From: Pieris napi
Taxonomy: Eukaryota > Arthropoda > Insecta > Lepidoptera > Pieridae
Reading direction: 5' to 3'
Assembly: GCF_905475465.1 (NCBI RefSeq)
Contig: NC_062241.1
Span: 4,030,001-4,094,000, forward strand
DNA: 64,000 bases
Shown: in pieces, positions 24,446 to 35,583 of the stretch
Layout of the letters: every line of letters starts with the position of its first letter
Position numbering within the stretch: position 1 is the first letter of the stretch
Made by a program: the position numbers and the translations under genes
The notes under the pieces: generated by a model
What the model was told of the DNA's origin: nothing
Seen by the model: only the letters and a program-made list of their open reading frames with translations
Databases searched by the model: none

Positions 24446-25380
24446 CAAAAAAATAAAAAATATGAATAAGAAAAGAATACAGTAACCGGCATATAACCAC
24501 ACCCATATTGACACTTGGAAGCAAACAAATATATCTATTTAATAAGTTTTTATAGCCGTAATCTGGACATAATTTACGTGATAATAAGATCAGTGATAAT
24601 ATATAAACATATTACTTTATCATTGCCCCGAGACTTCGAAATGAATTGTGTATTTATCGGTTGGGAGTCATCTATACAGTTTTAATCGAATCTTTATATT
24701 TAAGTATAAATCGAACGGAAAATATATTTTTACATATACACATACACTTAAACTAGTTGTAGTTTTCCACGTCTGATTTAATTCTCTTTGCACCTTAACT
24801 AAATAAATAAAATCGCAAAATATGTTGTTAAGCTCATAACTCGAAGACGGCTCGATGAATTCGAGTTTTTTTTTTAAATTTATTCCTTAAACTCTGAGGT
24901 AGGTTTTATGGCGAAAAAATATGGAAAACTTTAAAAAAAATTTAGTTTTATTTCATTTTTTATTTATATTCCGAAAAAGCAAACAGTCTCAAGGTGTAGC
25001 ATAGAAATTGTTCCATATGTTGGTATGTACTTTGTAGCTACTAAAAAGGTAGACTAAGTAAAAAAATCATATAAAGGCGAAGCGAAGTTCGCGGGGGCAG
25101 CTAGTTCATAAATATAAATCAGTATGTTGCACCGTTTTAAGTTCCTACTCATTTGTCTCTGTTCATCATTACGTAAATACGTGGCAGAAAGAGATAAAAG
25201 AGTACTGCAGTTACATGACCGCAGTCTGATTTAATTTTATGAATGAAAGAGTTTCTAAATTTTTTTGCGTCAACTTCCCGCAATTCTCTATAGTAGTACC
25301 TCAACAACTGAAACAAACAAACGGCTCGAAGCGTGATTAGTGCTTCACTAAATTAGAGAATCTATCGACTCCCGGTGGGG
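24446..25380. other. Intergenic DNA, no gene recognised
   Basis: AT-rich with no frame of note. Confidence 0.45.
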
Positions 25381-25525
25381 ATCTTTCCTCAGAGATGCGA
25401 CCTCCAAATGTTCAAAAAAGAGTATACTCCTCCCTCAAAGGCCGACAACGCACCCACTAAAAATGGGTGTCTATGGGCTACGATGACAGTCCCGCAAGCT
25501 CGTTTGCCCCCTATTATAAAAAAAA
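25381..25525 (+). mobile_element. LINE-G 3'-tail copy
   Basis: It runs from a coding-remnant-like segment into 'aaaggccgacaacgcaccca' and ends 'agctcgtttgccccctatta' plus an A-run, the 3' end and tail of LINE-G in sense orientation. Confidence 0.65.
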
Positions 25526-26751
25526 GGAATTAAGGAAATTTAAAAGTTCATAGATGTGATACCTTCGCTTTTTGCGGTACTAATAGATTCCCACCATACA
25601 TTGCTATAAATAAACAAAGGTTTTTCTAATTCCTAGACAATTTTTCGACTTATTTATTGATGTATAGTCCAACAAGGCCACACATAAAAAATAAACAAAT
25701 TAGAACCAATGCCTCGCTATTAGGTGCGAACGGTGTGCTTGTTGTCAATAAGTTCATAAAGATAAATAATACGAAACAATACAGAAAAGACCTTATATTA
25801 CTAAATAAAGCTTGAGAATTTATCCGTACACAAATTTTACGATATACATACAATGAATTGACAATATGCACGAAATCTGTAAATGTAAAATCAACATATA
25901 AGTAGGTATACTTAAATAACTTTTTACGACAATTTATTAACAACAACAAATTATAAAACAATATCAAAAAGATGAGAAGACAAGAAAGGGTCAAACATGG
26001 AAAAATAAAACTGACGAAACGAAACGGAATACTAACTTTGAGAATATAGTCCTATTTGTCGCCAAAAAAATTGTACCCTTCAAACTATAGTCACTGATAC
26101 AATTATGTATTGCGTATTTTTTGCTTACAAGACGTGTCATTTCCACATATTACATTTAAGTGAATTCGTTTATCCCATTCACAGCTCACGTCCTAAGCCG
26201 ATTATCGGTAATCGCTACTTTTCATGCTCTCCTAAGCATTTTCGGCTATAACTAGCCTTTAATACCAAGAAATAGAGTCTCATTTAGCGTAGCAAGTCCA
26301 TGTTCAACATTTGTAAAGATTAATACAAATTTTAGTACAAATAATGAGATTTAATACAAATTCTGTGAGATTGACGTCGACGTGTGAATGGCGCGTATTA
26401 ATAAATTCAATTTCAGTTATTGATATTCTTGTATTGATATTTGTTCATGCTTTAATCTATCAGATTAATTATAGAATAGAAATGATAATTACAGTACAAA
26501 ACTTCGTTTCCAAATTGAAAACTTGCATAATATATGTAATGTAAACACTATTAAATTAAAATATCGATGTTCCGATAGATATAGCAAACACATTTCTTCG
26601 TCTGTTTTGCTGATTGCGTGCTGAAATTATAATTGCTTTAAATATTTAAAATAAAATAGTTTAACCTGCGTGTTATAAAGATAGGTATGGATATACTATT
26701 AAAAAAAATCAGAGTAATTTTGGGACTTGAAGATAATCTCAAAATAATTCA
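25526..26751. other. Intergenic DNA, no gene recognised
   Basis: The 114-codon minus-strand frame at 25650-25994 is Leu/Phe/Ile-rich, as expected of AT-rich noise, and shows no domain. Confidence 0.45.
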
Positions 26752-26935
26752 AACTCTCAAACTCAAAATATCTTTATTCATGTAGGTAAACAAGTACCTA
26801 CACTTAAGAATTGTCAGAAAGAAGTTAAATTAATTATAAATTTACATTTACTACCAGTTCGCAAGTCAAGGGCGTAGAGCGGGTAAGAAGAACTGGCAAG
26901 AAACTTTCTGCCAGTCTTTTTAATCGCCAAGTATT
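26752..26935 (-). mobile_element. LINE-J 3' tail, inverted copy
   Basis: On the minus strand it reads from GACTGGCAGAAAG through TCTACGCCCTTGACTTGCGA and GAATAAAGATATTTTGAG to a TTTGAG-type repeat tail, colinear with 5520-5690. Identity looks moderate, so it is an old copy. Confidence 0.75.
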
Positions 26936-27059
26936 GTCATACAAATTGTTTGAACTGGAGCAAATCAATCCCAAGGATTAGGATCATTTAAGTATTCCTC
27001 AAATTTATAAAAAGCTTTATTGATTAATTTTCAATAATTACAGGGACAATTGCCTCTGC

Positions 27060-27330
27060 CTCCTTAATAAACATCTCTTTGTCCCTGGCGCCAGTGCCTT
27101 GTGCAAAGGCTGTTTCAGCGCAGAGGAATCAGTCACCCACGTAGTCTTGTAATGCGTCGCCTATGGCTTCCCAACGAACCAGAAATTCTCGAAGCAGTGA
27201 GGTCGCTCCGTAAAGCCTGTGAGGTGCCCAGGAAACTTCTGAGCTTCTGGAAGAGCTAGAGGCTGGTTTAATAAGCCAGGCCTTTATGCCACATGGGTCC
27301 GTTGTGCGTGAAGGCCTGTCGTCCATACTA
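27060..27330 (+). pseudogene. Non-LTR retrotransposon C-terminal fragment
   Basis: Forward frames read EPEILEAVRSLRKACEVPRK and LLSFWK, a C-terminal pattern I associate with R1/I-type LINE proteins. Upstream, another frame gives SVTHVVL-CVAYG, resembling the HVxxEC zinc-knuckle-like region. Several stops and frameshifts are present. Assignment to a clade is tentative. Confidence 0.45.
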
Positions 27331-27859
27331 CATACATATATCCTAACATGAGGCGCATGATCCTAGAGTTCTGGGTTCGATTTAAGGGCGAAATAATTGT
27401 TTCGAGTTTCAAAAACGTTTTACGTAAAAAAATTACACATCGCATAAGTCGAAAGAGATTTAAAGTAGACACAAAAATATATCTGCCCGATACTAAACAA
27501 CGCTTTCACAAATACCCCATCATGCTATATTTTATCACAATTATAACAGTCAATTAGCTTGTATGAGCCAACCAATAAAATCACTTCCGAACGAATGAGC
27601 TTTAAAATTTCAGATGTCAGTTAAACAGGCCGTGTTATATTAGTCACAATTTGTCAACGGCGATCGAACTGGCGACCCGGCAGATGTTTGCTTTGTGATA
27701 TAATTGATTTCACGTCTTAAACTTTTGTAATATATTTTTAATGTGTATAAGAAAGTTAAATGTGTGTTTTTCAATATGCCTTTTTCATTAAGCGTATTTA
27801 ACGCTTAATCTGGACTTAACTGGTTGATTTTTTAATTAAACTATAAACATAATGTGTCT

Positions 27860-28205
27860 AAGATGGAACCATTGATGTATTTCCGAACCAATTCGACTTA
27901 GGACTTCAATAAAAGAGCGTACACATTTTTGAAAGGCCGACAACCCTCTCACAGTTAGTGTTGCCCAAAATCGGTCTTGGTCTTGCAGTCTTGGTCTTAT
28001 TCTTGCATTTTCGCAAGACTAAGACCGTCTGATTTTAGCAAGACCAAGACCAAGAGCGCAATACCAATACCAAGACTGGCCTAAGTCTCGTCTTGGTCTT
28101 GCAGTTGGGCAACACTACTCTCACTCTTGAGCTCTGGTTTTGAGAGTGTCCGTGGTACTTAAGATCAGATGAGCCTCCGTTTGCCCCTGTTCTATAAAAT
28201 AAATA
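27860..28205 (+). mobile_element. LINE-G 3' end, interrupted by a MITE
   Basis: The left part (27860-27955) reads like the LINE C-terminus (FPNQFDLGL) and goes into 'gaaaggccgacaaccctctc'. The right part (28118-28205) continues with 'tgagctctggttttgagagt', 'atgagcctccgtttgcccct' and 'gttctataaaataaa'. The break is a 162-bp MITE, so the LINE copy is older than the MITE. Confidence 0.7.
27956..28117. mobile_element. hAT-like MITE, 162 bp
   Basis: The ends are inverted: TAGTGTTGCCCAA at left, TTGGGCAACACTA at right. The interior is made of repeated, oppositely oriented CTTGGTCTTG units. CTCTCAC occurs just left of the element and just right of it, consistent with a 7-8-bp target duplication as made by hAT transposases. 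It has no coding capacity. The superfamily call rests on the TIR style and the duplication length. Confidence 0.75.
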
Positions 28206-28426
28206 GTATCAATATCATTTAACTGATGGCTTAACGTAACTTTTGCCCGTAGTCTCTAACTACTCTACAATTGAATATGGACCTTAGATTACAAGTTCAC
28301 TTACAAAAAAATAAAATAACTATGTTAATACGATATTTTGTATTTCACATATTAATTTATATTAGCGACGTTTAATACTTATAATATTAATAGATATTTG
28401 TGTTTATATAATAATATTAATATTAT
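28206..28426. other. AT-rich spacer
   Basis: No gene or repeat identified. Confidence 0.4.
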
Positions 28427-28474
28427 CGGCGCAGCTAAATCGTAGACACTGTTGTCTACGATTTAGCTGCGCCG
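28427..28474. repeat. Perfect hairpin, 22-bp arms
   Basis: Arms 28427-28448 and 28453-28474 are exact inverted copies with a 4-base CTGT loop (core GCAGCTAAATCGTAGACA). It is more GC-rich than its surroundings and sits 14 bases left of the next MITE. Confidence 0.85.
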
Positions 28475-28488
28475 ACGCCGACCTCTGC

Positions 28489-28632
28489 CTTGCGATTCTG
28501 TAACTCACTTTTTAAGTTTTTTGTTTATCAGAATGCCAAATTGTAAAATGACTGCTTTACGACTGATTTGAGCGCGACCGCCGTTGTGAAAACCGCTGTG
28601 AGAGTTCGAAAAGTGAGTTACAGAATCGCAAG
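28489..28632. mobile_element. MITE with perfect 24-bp terminal inverted repeats
   Basis: The left end starts CTTGCGATTCTGTAACTCAC and the right end is its exact complement, ending GTGAGTTACAGAATCGCAAG. Both TIRs are identical over 24 bases. The interior of about 96 bases has no coding capacity. No clear target duplication was found, so the superfamily is open. Confidence 0.85.
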
Positions 28633-29139
28633 ACTGGTGTGTTTTCGCGCGTTGCGAAGTAAAGCTATAATTACATAATTAAATTTTTCATTGTTACATT
28701 TAGAACGCATCGGCATTTGATCTTGTGAAGTTTCCTTTACACTTTACAATACAAGCGAAATTACGGTACAGTTTACAAGAATTACATTACATACGCTATC
28801 AGATAATTTTCATAGAAAATTCAACCCGATTTAAAGAAAATCAATCACTGCTCGTAATTGTTTTATGAAGGTATACACAGGTATATTGTAAAAACAAATA
28901 GGTTGTCGGGTAATGAAGATAGGAAGGGCTAATTTATCGCGCGCAATTTGCGCCCCCCGGGTCGTATGTCTGCCCCACAGACCCTTAGCGTCCGATTAGC
29001 GTTGGTTGTGGTCAAACCTACATTTACTTTGGAATAACGATGTTGCTCTTAATTTTCACGCGATTCTAATATGTTTTGTATGAGTTACCGAATCGAGTGG
29101 ATGTCGTATATTTCTCAAAAATAAGATTACAGAATACTC
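28633..29139. other. Intergenic DNA, no gene recognised
   Basis: Nothing identifiable. Confidence 0.4.
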
Positions 29140-29531
29140 TTTTTGAAGTTATTCTTCTTTAGGCGCGTTATGAAAAATTTATGAGAGTGAAATTTTACGA
29201 TGCGCGCGCACCGTGACACAAAATTATCAGAATGAAGTTGCCCACGGAAGATGCTACGGCATTGGACATAATTTAAAAATAAAATTCGAATAATTATTAT
29301 TATTCGAATATTCGAATTTATGTTACACTTAATGTAAGAGAATAATAATAAATATTTATTTACTTAATTTTTCAAATGTAAACTGAACTTTATTGACTAT
29401 AATGACTCCTTTTCCAGTCTTTGATTATTTAATTGTAATTAATTATTTGCATGCAATCAAAAACTATTTTTAATAATGCCATAGAAGTATAATTTCTTAC
29501 GCGCGTACATAAGTACACGCACCCTTTTTTT
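29140..29531 (+). mobile_element. TFG element, internally deleted copy (392 bp)
   Basis: The 5' end reads TTTTTGAAGTT-TTCTTCTTT, then AGGCGCGTTATGAAAAA and a 'gatgcgcgcgcaccgtgaca' block. The 3' end runs from 'aatgtaagagaataataata' through 'gcatgcaatcaaaaactatt' to 'aagtacacgcaccc' plus a T-run. The same two termini bracket the 2-kb Myb/SANT element at 57255-59228 and the minus-strand copy at 60028-60506. The middle (about 29232-29325) is unrelated short AT-rich DNA, so this is a non-coding deletion derivative. Confidence 0.75.
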
Positions 29532-29534
29532 AAA

Positions 29535-29605
29535 TATTAGCAGGCAGGAAGCTCATATGATGTTAAATGATACCGCCCATGAACACTGGATTCCCAGAAG
29601 TCACG
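29535..29605 (-). mobile_element. LINE-G 3'-tail scrap
   Basis: It carries 'agcaggcaggaagctcatat', 'gatgttaaatgataccgccc' and 'atgaacactgga', matching the family block. It abuts the T-run of the TFG copy. Confidence 0.5.
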
Positions 29606-31406
29606 TATAGTTATTCTTAGTTGCAACAATAATAATAGCTTAAGATAAATTGTGTTTAACTAAATAACAATTATTTTATTAATTACCTAGAAGTGGTAGT
29701 AGCAATGGATACCTAGGTACTTTCTTCTTACAATAATATAATGTGTTTTGTTATGACAATGAAATAATTATTTTGTCTTGTAAATATACTAAAATATCGA
29801 CATTATACTAGTCAATTTCGCCATTAACACACAGCACTTGAAACAAAACGATACATATACATTTTATATGATTTGTTAATAAATTACTTTCTTTCTTAAA
29901 TATTTCGATAATCAGTATTTAATTTAAAATTAATAACGAATAGAATAAGTATTTTTTTAATGTCCAAAGATAAAACATTCAACCCAAAATACATTACTGA
30001 AGTAATTACATAAAATATGGTCTTAAAACAACAACTGCTGCCATCTATACAAATTTGACATAACTAATTTAAGTTATACTTTATGCTTCTAAATTTAATA
30101 TGTCTTGAAACGACAATGTTTACGAAATTCTAATGCACTACAACAGAGGGCGCGCAGTTATAAATAACTATTTTGTAAACAAAATACGGTAAAGAAATAA
30201 TAGAGGTCGCTGTTTATGCTTTTAGTAGTGTTTTTTATAATTATCTCTATTTTATAATTTTTAAATTATATATACTTTTATGCGAATGAAAGAGGTTTTG
30301 CTGAAAATATTTAATGTCTCAGGGGCGTGTAGTTTTCGATGTTGGATACATTTTTTTTTTCAATAAAACTCTTTCTATTAATGAAAAACTATTTTATTTT
30401 CCATCTCAACTATCTACCGATATTATTTCTACGCTCAGACTAATCTTCTATAATAAGTAACAATTTACAACTTTAAATATTTTCCACTAAAGACATATTT
30501 TAACAAAGCTTTAATGTGGTGGTTTCTATACATCAGAAATTAGTTAAATATTCAACTCTTAATTCGCACACTTTAAGTACAGAAAAAAAGGTAAGCTTTA
30601 AACTACAATAATATGAAAGTATGAAAATCAACTACTTAACTCAAACTTGAGCTAAATGGAGAATTACAAATAAATAAAATTAACTTTAAGGTGTTACAAG
30701 TGTTATACGTGTTATAAATAAGTGTCTTAAGTTTAAAATATATTCCTGTAATAAAATTGGTGGTCTAATGTTAAAAGCGAATTAAATTGTTGAATGAAAA
30801 TCTATTATCTATGGTCTAACACATATACTTAAAGCAGTATGTATATTATAGGATCCACACAAGATATAATCCACCGTAAATTCTAAAGCTCTTTTTCCTT
30901 TATATCTGATTGGAATCAGAAACAAGATTAAGAAGATTTTATTTTTAGCATTTCAACCATAGCATTATAATCAATGAGTCATAACTCGATAATTTTTATT
31001 GAAGTTTTGGTGTTTAATTTTATAATGTAAAATATTAACATAATATGATTGGGTTGGTCTGCTTAAAAAATATATTTTAGCTTTTAATTTAGACTAAGTC
31101 AAACGAACAAGGAAATTATAAATAAAAACATTTTCTATTCTCCATTTTAAGCTTTATTGCACAAACGCCATCTGTTGAGTAACTAATTAAAACATATTCC
31201 TTCTAATATTACAACCTATTTTAATAATACTTTTTCAGATGATATCATTGATTTTAAGTATCGGTTTCAGGGCACATAAATAAGCGAGTTTTATATAAAA
31301 AAAATATTATGTAATGTATAAAAAGATGTCGCTATTTACCGGTACAGCGAATAATAAATCCTAAGGTATTTTCTCATGGCAACTTGCGCCAGACTATTCT
31401 AAATAT
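29606..31406. other. Intergenic AT-rich DNA, no gene recognised
   Basis: Very AT-rich and free of meaningful frames on both strands. Confidence 0.45.
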
Positions 31407-32991
31407 GGTAGGGGAGCCCACGATGCTAAATGGGGATTTACTCGAGCGTCGTAGAGACCTATTGGGATGCAAAGCTTAGATAATAAGAAGAAAAAAATGT
31501 TATGTGATATATACCTTTTCATCGGTGGGGGAAGCGGCTATAGATTGTTAAATATGTAAAAAAAAACTGTTGCATGGACATCCTCGAGCGCGTTAGATAT
31601 TGATAGCATCAATGCCCTACGTATTTTTAATAATGTACGTATGTTAATCTGATCGTTTGCATGATGTGGGTGGTTGTATTTAAGGGATGAAAATGAAAAA
31701 AAAAAAAAATTATCGAGCGCGTCAGATTTTCTAAGGGAGTGCACCAAAAAAAGCTCTAATTCACTAATCTGACGATTTCGATGGGACGCAAACCCACGGC
31801 CATTTTCATAATTTGCAAAAAAAAATCGCAATTTTGAAATACTCAAGCGCGTCAGATTAAGATATATGTGGTTCATCTTTATGTTCTAAACGTACTGTCT
31901 CATAATCTGACGATTATCTAGAGGGATAAGCCTGATCTGACAAAAAAAAAATTAGAAAAACGGTTCACCTAAAGGGCCATCCCTGCAACTTCCCGCTAAT
32001 TCCATTCCTGGGCGCTTAAAATTGATATTTTGAGCTCGCTGAGTTCAAAGAAATAACATTTCTATGCATTTGAGCTCTCCCAGCTCGAAAGTCTGATAGA
32101 AGTTTCATAGAACACTATTGTTGGAATTTTCAAACCGCAATAACTTTTGAATGGATGAAGCAATTTTCACGCGGTTGGCGGCATTCGACGCAGTTTTATC
32201 ATCCATTTTGCAATTTTAATTGATCCAACCACAAATTTCGGAGTAATCCCGAAAAAACACTTTTTCGGGTTTCTTTCGTTCACGATATCTCTCGAACGAA
32301 TCAACCGCTTTTGACCAGCTTGGTGGCAATCGACGTGGTTTTTTAAGCTCAAAGGCGGATTAGTTTTTGAAGTTGATCGATAAAGAAACCACTTTAAAAA
32401 AAATATATTTCTTATTTTTTTAAACTTTTCAAAATTTCTCAAAATCTATCGGTCCGAATCGGTTCAAATTCACAGGAAATTTAATTTTGAGGGAAATATT
32501 TAGAACGTCGTTTAGTAGATTCCGATCGGTTTAAGGAAATGTAGGCATCAGGCAGCTGCACGCATTTAACTTTATCGACGAATTTTTGTTATTTCGGCTT
32601 GCGGAAATCGTCAGATTATATATTTTTCATTATTCTTGAATTATTTCCTTCAAAATAAAAAAAAAATTAGCTACGCTCGAGAATGTCGAGATGACGTTTT
32701 TTTTTACAACTTTGTTGCCCTCCCCTTTTTTTCCGTCACTCTCAAATTGTCAGATTAGTGGAATATACACTTTTTAGGATGTCATTAACTCACCCTACCT
32801 TAATCTGACGCGCTCGGAAATTTCTGATGGTCAATTTTTTTTTACTAATCTGATCCTGTCTCCTTCACGGGCGGCCTTATATATGGGCCTCATATTTTGT
32901 GGAGGTACTTAACCGGGTACAAGGTATCCCCCTATATATTAATCTGCCGCGCTTTAGTAAATCCCGAAATCCCCTCTTGGGCTCCCCTACC
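31407..32991. mobile_element. 1.6-kb element with mirrored arrays of hairpin-forming motifs
   Basis: The ends are inverted repeats starting GGTAGGGGAGCCCA, each followed by a GGGGATTT / GATTTACT-AGCG region. Just inside the left end the motif CTCGAGCGCGTCAGATT recurs at about 31441, 31583, 31711 and 31842, spaced roughly 130-140 bases. The last three are each followed 45-60 bases on by its complement-like TAATCTGACGATT (31645, 31765, 31903). The right end carries the inverted set: CGTCAGATTA near 32609 and 32748, AATCTGACGCGCTCG near 32802, and AATCTGCCGCGCT at 32941. The middle has no long frame. No clean target duplication was found. I read this as a non-autonomous DNA transposon of unknown superfamily. 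Confidence 0.65.
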
Positions 32992-34155
32992 AATAGTTTC
33001 TTATTGTAAGATATTTCAATAACTGAGAATTTATTAAATGATTTTTCGATGTATGCAAGGTAATTTGTGCGACTTCTTTTATGAAATATTGTTCCATATA
33101 ATATTTAGACAACCAAAAACGTTTAATATATTTAACATCTTTGATAAATTAACAGATAAGAAAGCTTTAATAATATCATTACTACATTATAGATAAAATA
33201 CAGATACAATTATTTGGCTCAGAATTTAGTCACTATTTATTACCCTTTTTTCCGAAAATTACAATTTGTACTTATCTAAATATTTCTGACTCGCAAAATC
33301 CTATGAGTATTAATTGTTATAAAAACTTAATTAACACAATACTAAACTAACACTGATTTATCGTTAAAATAATTCTACAAAAACAAATACTGACGTGATT
33401 GACTTTTTTTTATAATTTACAGAAGAAATAATTAAGTTTATCAAAATTATGATTCGCAAGAAATTTTTCCACATCTAATCATCAAATCCATACTTGATTT
33501 TACTAAACGGAAACTTATTTTTGACCGGCTTCAAAATGGGAGGAATTGTTTAATTTTTGAGTACGATGATCTATTTATTAGGCTTTTAACTACGCGTGCT
33601 ATTTGGTAACTGGATGTTAGTCCAGAAATTCCTCAAAAACTAAATGGTATCTTCCAACTTAGGGCACACTCCGAATTTCAAAATCGGTTGATTAGTTTTT
33701 CAAATATCCAGGCATTTCTGGGCACATATAGATACTAGGTAAATTATGTTGACAGGTATAAGTCGGTTTAGTTTTTATGAATAACAATTATACAAATATT
33801 TTAAAAATGTATACAGTATAAACGAAGCCGATTAAAAGTGATCAACTTAGGTCAAAAAACTTTCTCATACAAATTAATAGAGCTTCTAATAGTTTTGTAT
33901 TTAGTTTTACAAACTGGTTAATTGAACAATAAAAGTTCATAAGCTATTTTGCGATCTCTTACAGTTTTTATAGATTAATTTACATATTTATACAAATCGT
34001 GACGAAAATTTCAGAACTGAAAGTATTATACACAGTACAATATTCTATCTAATCGTATACAATTTTGGAAGGCATTTCGTGTTGTCATATTAAAATTTAG
34101 CTTCTATTAAACAAATTGAATTTCTGTGAAATGTAGAGATCGCAAAACCAGCCTC
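32992..34155. other. Probable 3' UTR of the NK7-type gene plus intergenic DNA
   Basis: AT-rich DNA lying downstream (on the minus strand) of the homeobox exon at 34156-34557. Several TTTATT sequences could serve as minus-strand polyadenylation signals, and none can be singled out. No other gene is seen. Confidence 0.4.
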
Positions 34156-34557
34156 TTACATCTCATTAACGCATTCTCTATTTGATTCTATTCTTTCTTC
34201 TTCTGGGTTGAAACTTTTGACTGTCACACTCTCCGAGAGATCTGTACTCGATAGTTTATTTGTTATCTTTGTTATTGATATTCTACTCTCTATGTCATTG
34301 ACGTCACATATCGTTTCTAAAACCACGCCTTTCTCCACCCTTCTTGGTTTAGGGAGGACGTTCTGAGTGGGTTTGGTTTTAAGCTTCTCGCTGAGTATTT
34401 TATTGCAGGTCTTCTTGGACATATCTATCGCCAGCGGATCCTCTTTATCTTCTTTCTTGTCTTCTGGCTTGTTCTGCTTCATCTCGGCTACTTCCGCGTT
34501 GCTGACGTTATCTTTCTTTTTCCACTTCGTTCTTCTGTTTTGAAACCAGATTTTTAC
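34156..34557 (-). CDS. NK7.1: NK7-type homeobox transcription factor, terminal exon
   Basis: Read on the minus strand, a CAG acceptor (34558-34560) is followed by VKIWFQNRRTKWKKK, homeodomain residues 45-59 with Q50 and N51. Then come DNVSNAEVAEMKQNK and a long Lys/Glu-rich tail (EDKKEDKEDPLAIDMSKK), ending NRECVNEM-stop. The exon gives 133 residues. The 44/45 intron position is a classic one for NK homeobox genes. From memory the post-homeodomain 'DNV(S/T)N.E.AE.K' resembles Drosophila NK7.1, so I favour NK7; other NK relatives such as NK1 diverge right after the homeodomain. Homeobox identity is near certain, the NK7 assignment moderate. Earlier exons should lie to the right. I found none up to 64000, so they are either beyond the window or unrecognised. 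Confidence 0.8.
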   Translation of the reverse strand, partial: VKIWFQNRRTKWKKKDNVSNAEVAEMKQNKPEDKKEDKEDPLAIDMSKKTCNKILSEKLKTKPTQNVLPKPRRVEKGVVLETICDVNDIESRISITKITNKLSSTDLSESVTVKSFNPEEERIESNRECVNEM

Positions 34558-34560
34558 CTG

Positions 34561-34839
34561 GAACGTGAAATTGTGATTTGTTAATCTTTGTAACTCAATA
34601 GATACAATGTTATTTTTCTGTTTTTATTCTTATTTTTAGCTAGATAGATTCTATTATTTTTATTTTTTTGCTACATTGAGCGTTGTCTTCGAGGAATACC
34701 TCGAATAAAAAGGTTCTAGTACAACTGTGGTAACAGGACACTCGCAGTTTCTAATTACTATATTAACTAGGTACACATTAGTTAATACGTTATTTGTTCT
34801 TTTTAATTCTTAAAATTATACTAAATTAAACGTATAATA
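34561..34839. other. Presumed NK7 intron, proximal part
   Basis: This lies directly upstream of the minus-strand exon. AT-rich, nothing further identified. Confidence 0.5.
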
Positions 34840-35453
34840 TACACTTATGGACACATCTATTGGCCCACCTTGCATTTTCAGTTTCTTTTGGTCCTACCTA
34901 AAAATTTATATTAGGTCGAGTAAAAAGTTTTTATGCAGTTTTGAACCTGGCACATTCATAATTGCATGCAATATTTTTTTTTTAATTTTGAACACAGAAT
35001 TTAAAGAAACAAAAGACAATTCGGAGCCTGCTCATTGATATCAAACAATCGAATACTAAAAAAAACTTGATTTTATTGGTTTAGTTGGATTTAATTCTTG
35101 AAAGTGTGATTTTTCTCTTTGGTTTTGCAACAAACATAACTTATTCTGAGAGCTGTCGTAGATGCCCATGGAGGCAACACGCGTTATTAAATTAAACCTT
35201 TATTTGATAAAACACGTTTTTTATTCAAAAATCAACTGAGTTCATCAAGGCGAATACCCGACTTGTTAGGCGTATCTCCATGTGGTGCGGTATTCTAAAT
35301 TCAAATTTAAAACAATACGATCGAAAAAGATGGTAAAATGTATTAGGTTCAAAACTGCCTAAAAATATTTTACTCGACCTAATATAAATTTTTAGGTAGG
35401 ACCAAAAGAAACTGAAAATGCAAGGTGGGCCTATAGATGTGTCCAGAAGTGTA
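34840..35453. mobile_element. Tc1/mariner-type element, 614 bp, with long terminal inverted repeats
   Basis: Inverted ends of about 95 bases start TACACTT-TGGACACATCTA and include 'ggcccaccttgcattttcag'. They are flanked by TA on both sides (34838-34839 and 35454-35455), the target duplication of Tc1/mariner transposases. A relic of the transposase C-terminus lies inside at 35149-35190. Most of the coding part has been deleted, so it is non-autonomous. Confidence 0.8.
35149..35190 (+). pseudogene. C-terminal relic of a Tc1-family transposase
   Basis: The frame reads RAVVDAHGGNTRY-stop, matching the usual end of Tc1-like transposases (a basic/Ala stretch, then GG-T-Y and stop). Only about 13 residues remain recognisable. 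It supports assignment of the enclosing element. Confidence 0.6.
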
Positions 35454-35583
35454 TAATATAATGGCTAAATAATATAAATCACACACAAATATACGAATAT
35501 TTGACGCATAGGTATAAAATTCGAAATATAAGAAACAAGTTGGTAATGTATTTCAAAGTATTTCTTTCATTATGTGGCCTATA

